From: CABQCM01 sp965145485
GTDB taxonomy: Bacteria; Bacillota; Clostridia; Oscillospirales; Acutalibacteraceae
Length of the DNA: 64,000 nucleotides
Direction: 5' to 3'
Assembly (NCBI GenBank): GCA_965145485.1
Contig: CBCTCU010000002.1
Location: forward strand, 1 to 64,000
Shown: positions 1-8,444 of the stretch, one piece after another
Layout of the letters: each line of letters opens with the position of its first letter
Numbering within the stretch: the first letter of the stretch is position 1
Translations under genes and position numbers: made by a program
Notes under the pieces: generated by a model
Seen by the model: the letters and a program-made list of their open reading frames with translations, nothing else
What the model was told of the DNA's origin: nothing
Databases searched by the model: none

Positions 1-72
1 ATTTTCCTACATCAGGGGGTATTTTGTCACTGTCCGTTTTTACTGGACCTGTCCATGCAAAACGCAGACGGG

Positions 73-228
73 TTATTTTTGAGTTTTGTCGATTGCGTTA
101 ACGTGGTTGCGTAGAACCAGATTGATATACTGTGATAATGGACGATCGTCGTTTTCTGCCAGCGTTTTGATTTTTTCTATAATATCTTCGTCCAAGGTGA
201 TGCTGATTTTGACCTTAAGAGGTTTCAA
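73..228 (-). CDS. Small ribbon-helix-helix (CopG/Arc-like) DNA-binding protein
   Basis: A 51-residue protein reading from a TTG codon directly behind a strong GGGGAGGG ribosome binding site; longer upstream starts lack such a site. The pattern is typical of ribbon-helix-helix repressors: a short beta strand (KVKISITLD), a first helix (EDIIEKIKTLAEN) and a second helix beginning with R-P-L-S-Q-Y. Such proteins bind DNA as dimers and act as antitoxins, plasmid-copy or conjugation regulators, or orphan repressors. No toxin-like or relaxase partner is visible, and what lies before the window start is unknown. The surroundings are AT-rich compared with the arginine genes. Family call is fairly secure; role is unknown. 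Confidence 0.7.
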   Translation of the reverse strand: MKPLKVKISITLDEDIIEKIKTLAENDDRPLSQYINLVLRNHVNAIDKTQK

Positions 229-328
229 ACGAATCCCTCCCCCCCATTTATCAAATATTATATGATAAAATAGGATAAAGTATTGATAAATCCTACTAAA
301 TCGCCTAAAGTAGTATTTTAAAGAGGTG

Positions 329-514
329 ATGATTCTGTTTTGCGATTTCAATTTGTGTATTTTTCAACATCAAGGGATGTGTAGACGCGAGGCTATCACG
401 ATCCATGAAGTTGGAATGTGTGATGATTGCATTTTGGTGAAACTTCATGACAGTGAGTTCTTCTTTCTCAAACAGGATCAACCGAAAGCCTACCGCGAAC
501 GGACCGGGGAATGA
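329..514 (+). CDS. Doubtful small Cys-containing protein
   Basis: A possible 61-residue protein starting at ATG 329 (GTG at 326 is in frame) behind an AAGAGG ribosome binding site. It contains a C-D-D-C pair and a hydrophobic-aromatic stretch (EFFFLK) but matches no family I recognise. Its end overlaps an inverted repeat that could terminate transcription. It is divergent from the ribbon-helix-helix gene with about 100 bases between them. It could equally be non-coding leader sequence. Confidence 0.3.
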   Translation: MILFCDFNLCIFQHQGMCRREAITIHEVGMCDDCILVKLHDSEFFFLKQDQPKAYRERTGE

Positions 515-528
515 GCTGGTCCGTTTCT
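498..528 (+). terminator. Probable intrinsic terminator before argG
   Basis: AACGGACC and GGTCCGTT form an inverted repeat around a 12-base loop, followed by TCTTT. It overlaps the end of the small ORF and would insulate the argG promoter from upstream transcription. Confidence 0.5.
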
Positions 529-529
529 T

Positions 530-567
530 TATGCATTATCATTGCATAACAATGCATAAATTTTCAC
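530..567. promoter_or_regulatory. Two weaker ARG-box-like palindromes
   Basis: TATGCATTATCATTGCATA (530-548) is a near-perfect palindrome with TGCAT half-sites, and AATGCATAAATTTTCAC (551-567) resembles a second degenerate box. ArgR/AhrC family regulators bind arrays of such 18-bp sites. Lying upstream of the better box at 593-610, they suggest cooperative binding by hexamers. Inference from sequence pattern only. Confidence 0.45.
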
Positions 568-592
568 TAATTCAGATGGAAACCCCAAATAG

Positions 593-610
593 TTTGAATA
601 AACATTCAAA
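593..610. promoter_or_regulatory. ARG box (ArgR/AhrC operator)
   Basis: TTTGAATAAACATTCAAA is an almost ideal match to the ArgR/AhrC operator: TGAAT, a 4-base AT-rich centre, then ATTCA. It ends 7 bases before the argG -35 hexamer, so a bound arginine-repressor complex would block RNA polymerase. No argR gene lies in this window. Confidence 0.8.
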
Positions 611-617
611 TACCCCC

Positions 618-645
618 TTGCAATTATTCGCAAAAGGTGTATAAT
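618..645 (+). promoter_or_regulatory. argG promoter
   Basis: TTGCAA (618-623) and TATAAT (640-645) are separated by 16 bases. Transcription would start near 652, leaving a leader of about 29 bases before argG. Confidence 0.75.
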
Positions 646-680
646 ACAAAACAACAGTACATCAGAGAGGACGAAGCGGT

Positions 681-1898
681 ATGAAAGAAATCAAAAAGGT
701 TGTGCTCGCCTATTCGGGAGGGCTGGATACCTCCATCATCATCCCCTGGCTGAAAGAAAATTATAACAACTGCGAGGTCATCGCCGTCGCCGCCGACGTC
801 GGGCAGGGGGCCGAGCTGTCCGGGCTGGAGGAAAAGGCCAAGAAAACCGGCGCTTCCAAGCTGTATATCGAGGATTTAAAGCAGGAATTTGTCGAGCAAT
901 TCATCTGGCCGACCCTGCAGGCCGGCGCGGTGTATGAGGGCAAGTATCTGCTGGGTACTTCCTTCGCGCGCCCCATTATTGCCAAACGGCTGGTCGAGAT
1001 CGCCAAGGCCGAGGGGGCCGACGCCATTTGCCACGGCTGCACCGGTAAGGGCAACGATCAGGTCCGCTTTGAGCTGTCGATCAAGGCCTTTGCCCCCGAC
1101 ATGCCCATCATCGCCCCCTGGCGCATTTGGGATATCAAAAGCCGCGACGAGGAGATCGATTATGCCGAGGCCCACAACATCCCGCTGAAGATCACCCGCG
1201 AGACCAGCTATTCCAAGGATAAGAACCTCTGGCATCTCTCCCACGAGGGGCTCGATCTGGAAAATCCGGAAAACGAGCCCAAATACGACGAGATCCTCGA
1301 GATGGGTGTTTCCCCGGAGCAGGCTCCGGATCAGCCGACTTATGTGAAAATTCATTTTGAGCAGGGCATACCGACCGCCATCGACGGCGAGAAGCTCGGC
1401 AGCGTCCAGATTGTGGAGAAGCTCAATGAGCTGGGCGGCAAAAACGGCATCGGCCTTGCCGATATCGTTGAGAACCGGCTGGTCGGCATGAAATCGCGCG
1501 GGGTATACGAGACGCCGGGCGGCACCATCCTCTATCACGCTCACGAGGTGCTCGAGACCCTCTGCCTCGACCGCGAGACGGCGCATTACAAGCAGCAGGT
1601 GGCCTTGAAATTTGCCGACATCGTCTACTTCGGCCAGTGGTACACCCCGCTGCGCGAGGCGCTGCAGGCCTTTGTCGAGTCGACCCAGCGCACCGTCACC
1701 GGCGACGTGACCCTAAAGCTGTACAAGGGCAATATCATCAACGCCGGCGTTTCCTCCCCCTACTCCCTCTACGACGAGGAAATCGCCACCTTTGCCGAGG
1801 ACGAGGTGTATGACCAGAAGGATTCGGCCGGCTTTATCAACCTCTTCGGCCTGCCCATCAAGGTCAAGGCCATGATGGAGCAGAAAAACCGGAAGTAA
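681..1898 (+). CDS. argG: Argininosuccinate synthase
   Basis: A 405-residue enzyme joining citrulline and aspartate with ATP to make argininosuccinate, the seventh step of arginine biosynthesis. The N-terminal PP-loop motif AYSGGLDTS at residues 10-18 binds ATP. The segments GCTGKGNDQVRF, SYSKDKNLWHLSHEG and GGTILYHAHE are characteristic of the family, and length is normal. The ATG start follows GAGAGG about 12 bases upstream. It is the first gene after the ARG-box promoter and is followed by argH after a long GC-rich spacer. Regulation by arginine through ArgR is likely from the operator upstream. Confidence 0.97.
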   Translation: MKEIKKVVLAYSGGLDTSIIIPWLKENYNNCEVIAVAADVGQGAELSGLEEKAKKTGASKLYIEDLKQEFVEQFIWPTLQAGAVYEGKYLLGTSFARPIIAKRLVEIAKAEGADAICHGCTGKGNDQVRFELSIKAFAPDMPIIAPWRIWDIKSRDEEIDYAEAHNIPLKITRETSYSKDKNLWHLSHEGLDLENPENEPKYDEILEMGVSPEQAPDQPTYVKIHFEQGIPTAIDGEKLGSVQIVEKLNELGGKNGIGLADIVENRLVGMKSRGVYETPGGTILYHAHEVLETLCLDRETAHYKQQVALKFADIVYFGQWYTPLREALQAFVESTQRTVTGDVTLKLYKGNIINAGVSSPYSLYDEEIATFAEDEVYDQKDSAGFINLFGLPIKVKAMMEQKNRK

Positions 1899-2028
1899 GA
1901 GAAAAACCGATTTTGCATCGGGCCGGGCAGGGTGTTTTGCCTTTGCCGCCGGACATGGGGCGTGGCAACGCGGCCGGGCCGGTGGGAGCCGAGTAACTGC
2001 GCAGCGCTTTTTGTCAAGGATCATTATC

Positions 2029-2067
2029 AGCCGCCGCGGCGGAGGTTCGCGGCGGCTGTACCCCTTT
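2029..2067 (+). terminator. GC-rich hairpin between argG and argH
   Basis: CAGCCGCC and GGCGGCTG pair around a GC-rich loop and are followed by TACCCCTTTTC. It could be an attenuator or partial terminator in the 284-base argG-argH spacer, or an mRNA-stabilising hairpin. A second GC-rich hairpin (CCGGCGGC...GCCGCCGG) lies at 2113-2134. Confidence 0.35.
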
Positions 2068-2182
2068 TCACGAGTGGAATCCGGCGCGAGCGGGCTGGTT
2101 TCCCCCCTATGATTCCGGCGGCGGAGGCCGCCGGTCCCGGCAAAACACCGGGCGATACCACACGATAAGGATGGTCAGGGCT

Positions 2183-3571
2183 ATGAAACTTTGGGCTGGG
2201 AGCTATCACAATCCCACCGATCAGAAAACCGACGACTTTAATTCCTCCATCTCCTTCGACCAGTGCATGTTCCGCGAGGATATTGCCGGCAGCATTGCCC
2301 ACGCTGATATGCTGTGCGGCTGCGGCGTACTCTCGCAGGCCGACCGGGACACCATTGTCGGCGGGCTGCGGCAAATGCTCGATGAGCTGGAGGCGGGCAA
2401 GCTGACGATCGACCCTGAGGCGGAGGATATCCACACCTTTGTGGAGGAGGAGCTCACCCGCCGGGTGGGGGATGCGGGCAAGCGTTTGCACACCGCCCGA
2501 AGCCGCAACGACCAGGTGGCGCTGGATATCCGCCTTCACCTGCGCAGCCGCCTGCAAAAGCTGTTGCCCGAGCTGGCCGGGCTGGTCGAGGTGCTGTGCA
2601 AAAAGGCCGGGCAGTACGCCGGCACGGTCATGTGCGGCTACACCCATCTCCAGCGCGCGCAGCCCATCACCTTTGGCCACCATCTGATGGCCTACGCCTG
2701 CATGCTGCTGCGGGACATTGACCGGCTGCTCGACTGCCGCCGGAGGATGAACGTTTCCCCTCTGGGCAGCGGCGCCCTGGCGGGCACGACCTACCCGCTC
2801 GACCGGCAGGCCGTCGCGTCGGCACTGTCGATGGATGACGTAAGCTGGAACAGCCTCGACGGCGTGTCCGACCGGGATTTTTGCCTCGAGCTTGCCGCCT
2901 GCCTGTCCATTGTCATGGTGCATCTTTCCCGCTTTGCCGAGGAGGTCATCCTCTGGTGCTCGCTGGAATTTCACTATATCGAGTTGGACGACGCTTTTTC
3001 GACCGGATCGAGCATTATGCCGCAAAAGAAAAATCCGGATGTGGCCGAGCTGGTGCGTGGAAAGAGCGGCCGGGTTTTTGGCGATTTGATGACCCTTTTG
3101 ACCGTGATGAAGGGGCTCCCGCTCGCCTATAATAAGGATATGCAGGAGGATAAGGAGGCCATATTCGACGCCGTGGACACGGTCGAGATGTGCCTGACCA
3201 CCTTTACCCCTATGCTGGATACCATGCGCGTGAAGGAAGAGAATATGCGCGCCGCCGCGGCACACGGCTTTATCAATGCGACCGATGTGGCCGATTACCT
3301 TGTGGGGAAGGGGATGCCCTTCCGCGATGCTTACCGTGTGACCGGCGACCTGGTCGCCCGCTGCCTTGCGACGGGCCACAGCCTTGAGACATTGCCGATG
3401 GAGGATTACAAGGCGGCCAGCGAGCTGTTTGACGATGGGGTTTATGACGCGGTGCGGCTGGAGCGCTGCGTCGAGGGGCGCCGCGTGACGGGGGGGCCCT
3501 CGCCCGAGATGGTGCGCGAGCAGATTGCCAAGGTCGCAGGGCGTCTGAAGGAGTACAGGGAGGCGTTCTGA
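2183..3571 (+). CDS. argH: Argininosuccinate lyase
   Basis: A 462-residue enzyme of the fumarase/aspartase superfamily that splits argininosuccinate into arginine and fumarate. The superfamily signature GSSIMPQKKNPD lies at about residues 275-286; the segments SRNDQVALD and TAYDLVGKG-like ATDVADYLVGKGMPF are also typical. ATG 2183 was preferred over ATG 2171 because family members begin M-K-L-W; here the third-to-seventh residues are LWAGSYH rather than the usual LWGGRF. It follows argG and completes the last two steps of arginine synthesis. Confidence 0.96.
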   Translation: MKLWAGSYHNPTDQKTDDFNSSISFDQCMFREDIAGSIAHADMLCGCGVLSQADRDTIVGGLRQMLDELEAGKLTIDPEAEDIHTFVEEELTRRVGDAGKRLHTARSRNDQVALDIRLHLRSRLQKLLPELAGLVEVLCKKAGQYAGTVMCGYTHLQRAQPITFGHHLMAYACMLLRDIDRLLDCRRRMNVSPLGSGALAGTTYPLDRQAVASALSMDDVSWNSLDGVSDRDFCLELAACLSIVMVHLSRFAEEVILWCSLEFHYIELDDAFSTGSSIMPQKKNPDVAELVRGKSGRVFGDLMTLLTVMKGLPLAYNKDMQEDKEAIFDAVDTVEMCLTTFTPMLDTMRVKEENMRAAAAHGFINATDVADYLVGKGMPFRDAYRVTGDLVARCLATGHSLETLPMEDYKAASELFDDGVYDAVRLERCVEGRRVTGGPSPEMVREQIAKVAGRLKEYREAF

Positions 3572-3678
3572 CGAGAGAGTAGAAATCATCCGCCCGCAGC
3601 GGGAGAGTTCTGCGCCGGTATGGCGGGCCGCGGCCGGGCGGTGGTAAGCATAAAATCAGAAAAAAGGAGCGATGATCC

Positions 3679-4191
3679 ATGGCACAACTGACCAACGTCT
3701 ACACGCAGGATGTCCCCGCATTCCGTTTTATCGGCAAAACCTACGGCGACAGCGACCGGGTGGACGGCTATTTCGGCGCCAAATGGGGCGAGGCCTTTGA
3801 GACGGGGATGTTAGAGCGAGTGGAGAAGCTGGCCGACAAGAACCTGTTTGAGGGGGCCGACGCTTACATTGGCCTGATGCGCTGCAAGGACGGCGAGCCT
3901 TACCGGTACTGTATCGGCATGTTCTGCCCGGCGGGGACGGCTGTGCCGGAGGGTTTGGATTATTACGATTTTCCGGCCTCCCGTTTCGGCATCGGCTGGC
4001 TCTACGGCAAGGAGCTCGACCTGTACGGCAGGGAGCCGGTGGTGGCCGAGGGGCTTGGAAAAAAGGGGTATTCCATCCGCAACGACGATCAGGGCGCCTG
4101 CTGGATTTTTGAGCGGTACGTCTGCCCGCGGTTTACTTCGCCGGATGAGCAGGGCAACGTCACGCTGGATATCGGCTTTTTTGTGGAATAA
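3679..4191 (+). CDS. GyrI-like / AraC-type effector-binding domain protein
   Basis: A 170-residue stand-alone protein resembling the GyrI-like small-molecule-binding fold: VPAFRFIGKTYGD near the N-terminus, an aromatic-rich core (KWGEAFE, YIGLMRCKDGEPYRYCIGMF), and PEGLDYYDFPASRFGIGW, where such proteins carry the Y-x-x-x-P-A core strand. These domains bind small hydrophobic or cationic ligands; alone, without a DNA-binding domain, they may sequester or hydrolyse ligands. The ATG follows GGAG with good spacing. It lies between argH and a glycosidase-like gene inside the arginine cluster, with no obvious biochemical link to arginine. Family call moderate, function unknown. Confidence 0.7.
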   Translation: MAQLTNVYTQDVPAFRFIGKTYGDSDRVDGYFGAKWGEAFETGMLERVEKLADKNLFEGADAYIGLMRCKDGEPYRYCIGMFCPAGTAVPEGLDYYDFPASRFGIGWLYGKELDLYGREPVVAEGLGKKGYSIRNDDQGACWIFERYVCPRFTSPDEQGNVTLDIGFFVE

Positions 4192-4391
4192 AATCCTCTC
4201 ACCGGCGGGCAGCTATCCCGTGTGTAGAACGGTATTTCGAAGACCGACAACATCCTTTTTTTGAAAAGCAGCCGGGGCGGCGACATGCCGCTGCGATCCC
4301 GGGCGGCCGATTCGCACTTTGCAGTGAGGCGGTCTTTCGGTCGATGGATTCCGTCTGTAAAAATTTGCTTGGAAAGGCATGGTGACTTACC

Positions 4392-7010
4392 GTGAAACAG
4401 TTCAAACGCGAGCTCGCGCCCACCCCGGTGGACGCCTATGAAATCCATCCGGACGGAGGGTTGATCTACAATCCCCTGTCCCGGGAAGCCGATAAGCTGG
4501 GGGAGCTTCACAAATACGACGCATCCCCAAAAACCGAGGGGGAGATCGCCTTTGCGGGCGGCAAAATGACCTACCGTATGCCGGACTCCTTTACCGCTTA
4601 CGATCTGATTCCCATTGAGTACACCATTGCCTGCGACCAGCCGGGCGAGCCGGTGCATGTTGAGGCCAACTGCATTGAGGAATCGTCCAAAAAGCAGGGC
4701 AGGGCCCTTTATGACTGCACCCTGCCCGGCAGGGTCAGCTTTGATTTTGAGTATCTGGGCTACCTGCCTGGTTACAACCATATTTCCAACCGGCCCAATC
4801 TGTCGGCCTCAATGACCGAGGACCGGCAGGGTGCAAAATACCCTCACTACGACCTCGGGACGCTGACCCGTTCGGGCGTGGTGGAGTCGAGCCCGTATAC
4901 CTGGTTCCGCTTTGCGTACACCTATACCGGCGACACCGTCCTGGACGGGGATGGGGGCGGCACCTTTTCCTTCGCCCCGGTGCTGATGAAGAAAAACGAG
5001 GCCGGCCAGTTTGAGGATTTCACCCTTCCCTGCAATATTTTTTACCGCATTTTCGATACCGTTTATCCGGGTGAGCGCAACGAGCTGTGGATCACCTTTG
5101 AGCCTTATCCCGGCTATAAGGCGACCAAGCGGCAGCTTGACCCCGGCGAGTACCGCATCCGGCTCGAATGCGTTGTGCGAAACGAGATCGACGCGCCAAA
5201 CTGGATGCGCACCATCTGGTCGGGCGAGCCCTTCTGCACCGCCTTCTTTGACTTTACGGTCGAGGACGGGCCGCGCCAGTGCGAGCCGGCTCCCATCCGC
5301 ACCGAGGTCAAGGAAGATATCGTGCGCAACGGCTGGCTTCACACGTATGAGGAGTTTCAGACCAGCTTTGATACCTGGCTGAAGCCCGAGCGGTCGATGA
5401 GCGGCACCCTGTTCCTCCAATGCGCCCCCTGGGCGAAGGAGGTCACCCTCAAGGTCATCGTCGGCAATGGGGATACCCTGTCCGCGGCCGTCGTGCCGGT
5501 GGAGGTTGAGAGCGATTCCATCCACATCACCCTCAATCAGGAGCAGAAGAATTTCGTTCTGCGCCCCGACGGCACCCGTTTCCCCATGATTATGGCCCAG
5601 TCGATGGCCGACATGCGGGGCAATACCCAGCTCGGGCCCTATGCCGATGAGAATATATTGCAGGACCTGTTTGATATGCGCGACTGCGGCATCAATTGCC
5701 TGACCACCACCGCCGCCTTTGAATACGACGCTTCCCACGGCACGGCCGCCGCCGACTGTATCGACGCCTTCTGGTTTTTGGCCGACGCCATGCGCGAAAT
5801 GGGCATCCGGATGGAGGGGGTCGTGACCTATCCCTACATCGCGCCCTCCAACGTGGACAAGGCGCAGTGGGAGTTTGGGGTGGATTTGCAGCGCCCGACC
5901 TCGGACGATTTCAGCTCCCACGACCTGGCGGTGGCCAACGGGCTCAAGTCCAAATGGGAATTCCAGCGCTGGGGCGACAACTACTGGATGTCGGCCGATG
6001 GGATCGTCCCGCTGTCGATTGAAGATTCCCGCGGCTGGATGCGCATTGACCTGCACAACCGGCATCCGCTTGGGGCGGGGTCGATGGCCAACTTCCGCGC
6101 CTGGTTGCGGGAGAAATACGGCTCGATTGACCGTCTCAACCAGACCTGGGGGAGCGAGTATGCCAGCTTCGATGTCATTGACCCGGAAGAGGGCTGTTTT
6201 ATCGACCACTACCAGGCGAGAGGGTATAACGTGCCGCAGGCCGCTTTGTATGAGTGGAGCGTCGCGCTGAAGGATCTGGATGAATTTCGTACCCTCGAGC
6301 GGGTCGAGAACTATAAAACCATGCTTTCGCAGGTCAGCGACGTGCTGCCCACCGCCCGCTTCAACCTGCGCACCGAGGGGGGAAACTGGCTGGTCACCTC
6401 TCCCCACGATACCCCCAACCAGCGGCTGCGGCATATTTACTACAGCCAGCGCCGGGTGGCCATGGTGCCCGAGATCATGCAGCAGTCGGGCACGCTGTAC
6501 GCCCATTCCGACTATGTCACCCTGCCCTATTCTCCCAGCGAGGTCTATGACCTGACCTGCCGTGCGGTAAGCGAGGGAGTCATGCCCATGCATCTTTCTC
6601 AGTTTGACCGCATGCGGGATATCGCGATCAACGAGAAATACGGTGAGGATTACGCGGTCAACTACAATCTGTCCGGCCCGGCGACGAAGGGGGCTTATAT
6701 CAGCACCACCATTTCTCTGTTTACCTGGTTTAAGGCCATTTATGAGGGGGGCGGCGTGCCCGGCCTGCTCTGGCAGGATTACCTTTGCGACGGTTACGCT
6801 ACCGAGACGCAGCGGCGTGAGATTCGTTTCTTCACCGATAAGCTCGAGGAAATGCTGTCCACCCCCGAGGGCGAACGCTGGGCGAGGGAGTTTACCCCGC
6901 CGGATGAATCGGTGCTCGCCACCAGCCGGGGAATGTACAGCTATCCCAAGGAGATGGTGGCCGACCTGGTTCGCAAGTTCGAGCAAAAGCGCCGCGGTAC
7001 GTTGTCATAA
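4392..7010 (+). CDS. Glycoside-hydrolase-like TIM-barrel protein (GH42/clan A-like)
   Basis: An 872-residue protein without a signal peptide, so probably cytoplasmic. The N-terminal half (about 1-390) looks like beta-sandwich modules. From about residue 395 a TIM-barrel-like region begins (VLRPDGTRFPMIMAQS) and contains MANFRAWLREKYGSIDRLN followed by Q-T-W-G, which strongly resembles the GH42 beta-galactosidase signature. SIEDSRGW just before it could hold the acid/base Glu; the nucleophile cannot be assigned with confidence. The GTG start lies 14 bases after GGAAAGG. It sits between argH and argC, unlike any arginine operon I know. Substrate unknown; it could be a catalytically inert relative. 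Confidence 0.55.
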   Translation: MKQFKRELAPTPVDAYEIHPDGGLIYNPLSREADKLGELHKYDASPKTEGEIAFAGGKMTYRMPDSFTAYDLIPIEYTIACDQPGEPVHVEANCIEESSKKQGRALYDCTLPGRVSFDFEYLGYLPGYNHISNRPNLSASMTEDRQGAKYPHYDLGTLTRSGVVESSPYTWFRFAYTYTGDTVLDGDGGGTFSFAPVLMKKNEAGQFEDFTLPCNIFYRIFDTVYPGERNELWITFEPYPGYKATKRQLDPGEYRIRLECVVRNEIDAPNWMRTIWSGEPFCTAFFDFTVEDGPRQCEPAPIRTEVKEDIVRNGWLHTYEEFQTSFDTWLKPERSMSGTLFLQCAPWAKEVTLKVIVGNGDTLSAAVVPVEVESDSIHITLNQEQKNFVLRPDGTRFPMIMAQSMADMRGNTQLGPYADENILQDLFDMRDCGINCLTTTAAFEYDASHGTAAADCIDAFWFLADAMREMGIRMEGVVTYPYIAPSNVDKAQWEFGVDLQRPTSDDFSSHDLAVANGLKSKWEFQRWGDNYWMSADGIVPLSIEDSRGWMRIDLHNRHPLGAGSMANFRAWLREKYGSIDRLNQTWGSEYASFDVIDPEEGCFIDHYQARGYNVPQAALYEWSVALKDLDEFRTLERVENYKTMLSQVSDVLPTARFNLRTEGGNWLVTSPHDTPNQRLRHIYYSQRRVAMVPEIMQQSGTLYAHSDYVTLPYSPSEVYDLTCRAVSEGVMPMHLSQFDRMRDIAINEKYGEDYAVNYNLSGPATKGAYISTTISLFTWFKAIYEGGGVPGLLWQDYLCDGYATETQRREIRFFTDKLEEMLSTPEGERWAREFTPPDESVLATSRGMYSYPKEMVADLVRKFEQKRRGTLS

Positions 7011-7271
7011 CGGCCGTACCCAGATGTTCATCCGGCCATGCGGGGGATTGGCCGTCCGATGAGGGGTGGTCTCAACGGATAGGTAGGGTTTATGAGGCCC
7101 GGATCCCCTCGCTGTAAAGGGAAAAAGGGCGGTTTTATCACGTAACCCGCTGCTAAACGTGTACGGGCACGGTTATCCTGTTCGGCCTGATACGGCCATA
7201 CGTCCTTGCGTCTGGGTTCCCCACCGCAGGGGGATAAAAGAGGAATTTCCATACTAGGAGAGAGCAAAACA

Positions 7272-8306
7272 ATGTCAGTAAAAGTAGGAGTTGTTGGCGC
7301 CACCGGCTATGCCGGGCTGGAGCTGGTGCGTATTTTGTCCACCCATCCCAACGTCGAAATCGCCGCGCTGTCCTCGGTCAGCTTTGAGGGCAAGCCGGTC
7401 AGCGAGGTCTATCCCTCTTTGCGGGGGCGATGCGATATGGAATGCGGCAGCCAGGCCGAGGTGGTCGAGCAAAGCGAGGTGGTCTTTGCCTGCATGCCCC
7501 ACGGCCTCAGCCAGGGGCTGGCCGCCGAATGCGCGGCAAAGGGGAAAATCTTTATTGATCTTGGCGCCGACTTCCGGCTGGAAAGCGAGGAGGAATACCA
7601 TACCTGGTATGGGGGGCAGTACGACGACAAGGCGCTGCATGCCCAGGCGGTTTACGGCCTGCCCGAGCTGTTCCGGCAGGAGATTCGCGGTAAGCGCATT
7701 GTCGCCAACCCGGGCTGCTATCCCACCTCGATTGGGCTGGGGTTGTTCCCTGCCCTGCAAGCGGGCGTGGTGAGCGAGCCGATTATCATTGACTCCAAGT
7801 CGGGCGTAACCGGCTCGGGCCGGGGGCTCAGCCAGACCACCCATTTCCCCGATTGCAACGAGGCTTTTTCGCCTTATAAAATCGCCTCCCACCGCCACAC
7901 CCCTGAGATTGAGCAAACCCTCTCCAAAGGGGCGGGCCATCGGGTGACGGTGACCTTTGTGCCCCATCTGCTTCCGGTCAACCGGGGGATTGAGTCGACC
8001 ATCTACGCCAGGCTCCTCCCCGGCGTGGGGGAAGAAAGGCTGCGGGAGCTTTACGCCGAGTTTTACAAAGACGAGTATTTTGTACGCCTGATGCCCAAGG
8101 GGGAGACGGCCAACATCAAGACGGTCAAATACTCCAATTACTGCGATATTTCGCTGCATGTGGACGAGCGGACCTCCACCCTGATCGTGGTTTCCTGCAT
8201 TGACAACATGGTCAAGGGGGCGGCCGGTCAGGCGGTGCAGAATATGAACCTTCTGCTGGGGCTGCCCGAGACGGCCGGCCTTACCATGATCCCGCCGGCG
8301 TTTTAA
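7272..8306 (+). CDS. argC: N-acetyl-gamma-glutamyl-phosphate reductase
   Basis: A 344-residue NADPH-dependent reductase converting N-acetylglutamyl phosphate to its semialdehyde. The nucleotide-binding motif VGVVGATGYAGLELVR is at residues 4-19, and the catalytic cysteine is C149 in ANPGCYPTS. The ATG at 7272 follows AGGAGAG; upstream in-frame codons were discarded because family alignment begins here. It opens the argCJBDF block 261 bases after the glycosidase-like gene. Confidence 0.96.
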   Translation: MSVKVGVVGATGYAGLELVRILSTHPNVEIAALSSVSFEGKPVSEVYPSLRGRCDMECGSQAEVVEQSEVVFACMPHGLSQGLAAECAAKGKIFIDLGADFRLESEEEYHTWYGGQYDDKALHAQAVYGLPELFRQEIRGKRIVANPGCYPTSIGLGLFPALQAGVVSEPIIIDSKSGVTGSGRGLSQTTHFPDCNEAFSPYKIASHRHTPEIEQTLSKGAGHRVTVTFVPHLLPVNRGIESTIYARLLPGVGEERLRELYAEFYKDEYFVRLMPKGETANIKTVKYSNYCDISLHVDERTSTLIVVSCIDNMVKGAAGQAVQNMNLLLGLPETAGLTMIPPAF

Positions 8307-8444
8307 CGCGGGGCGTATGCCGGGGCAGCCGGCGGCCATTGGCTTGGGCGGCGGCCCCGCTGCCCTGACGGAAAACAGGGCGACATTACTATCGGGTTGG
8401 ATCCGTTGATCGGATGCGCGCCCAGAAAGGCAAGAAGGATTACG

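Noticed and set aside
2027..3589. 520-residue minus-strand open frame over argH
   Set aside because: Antisense shadow of a certain argH gene.
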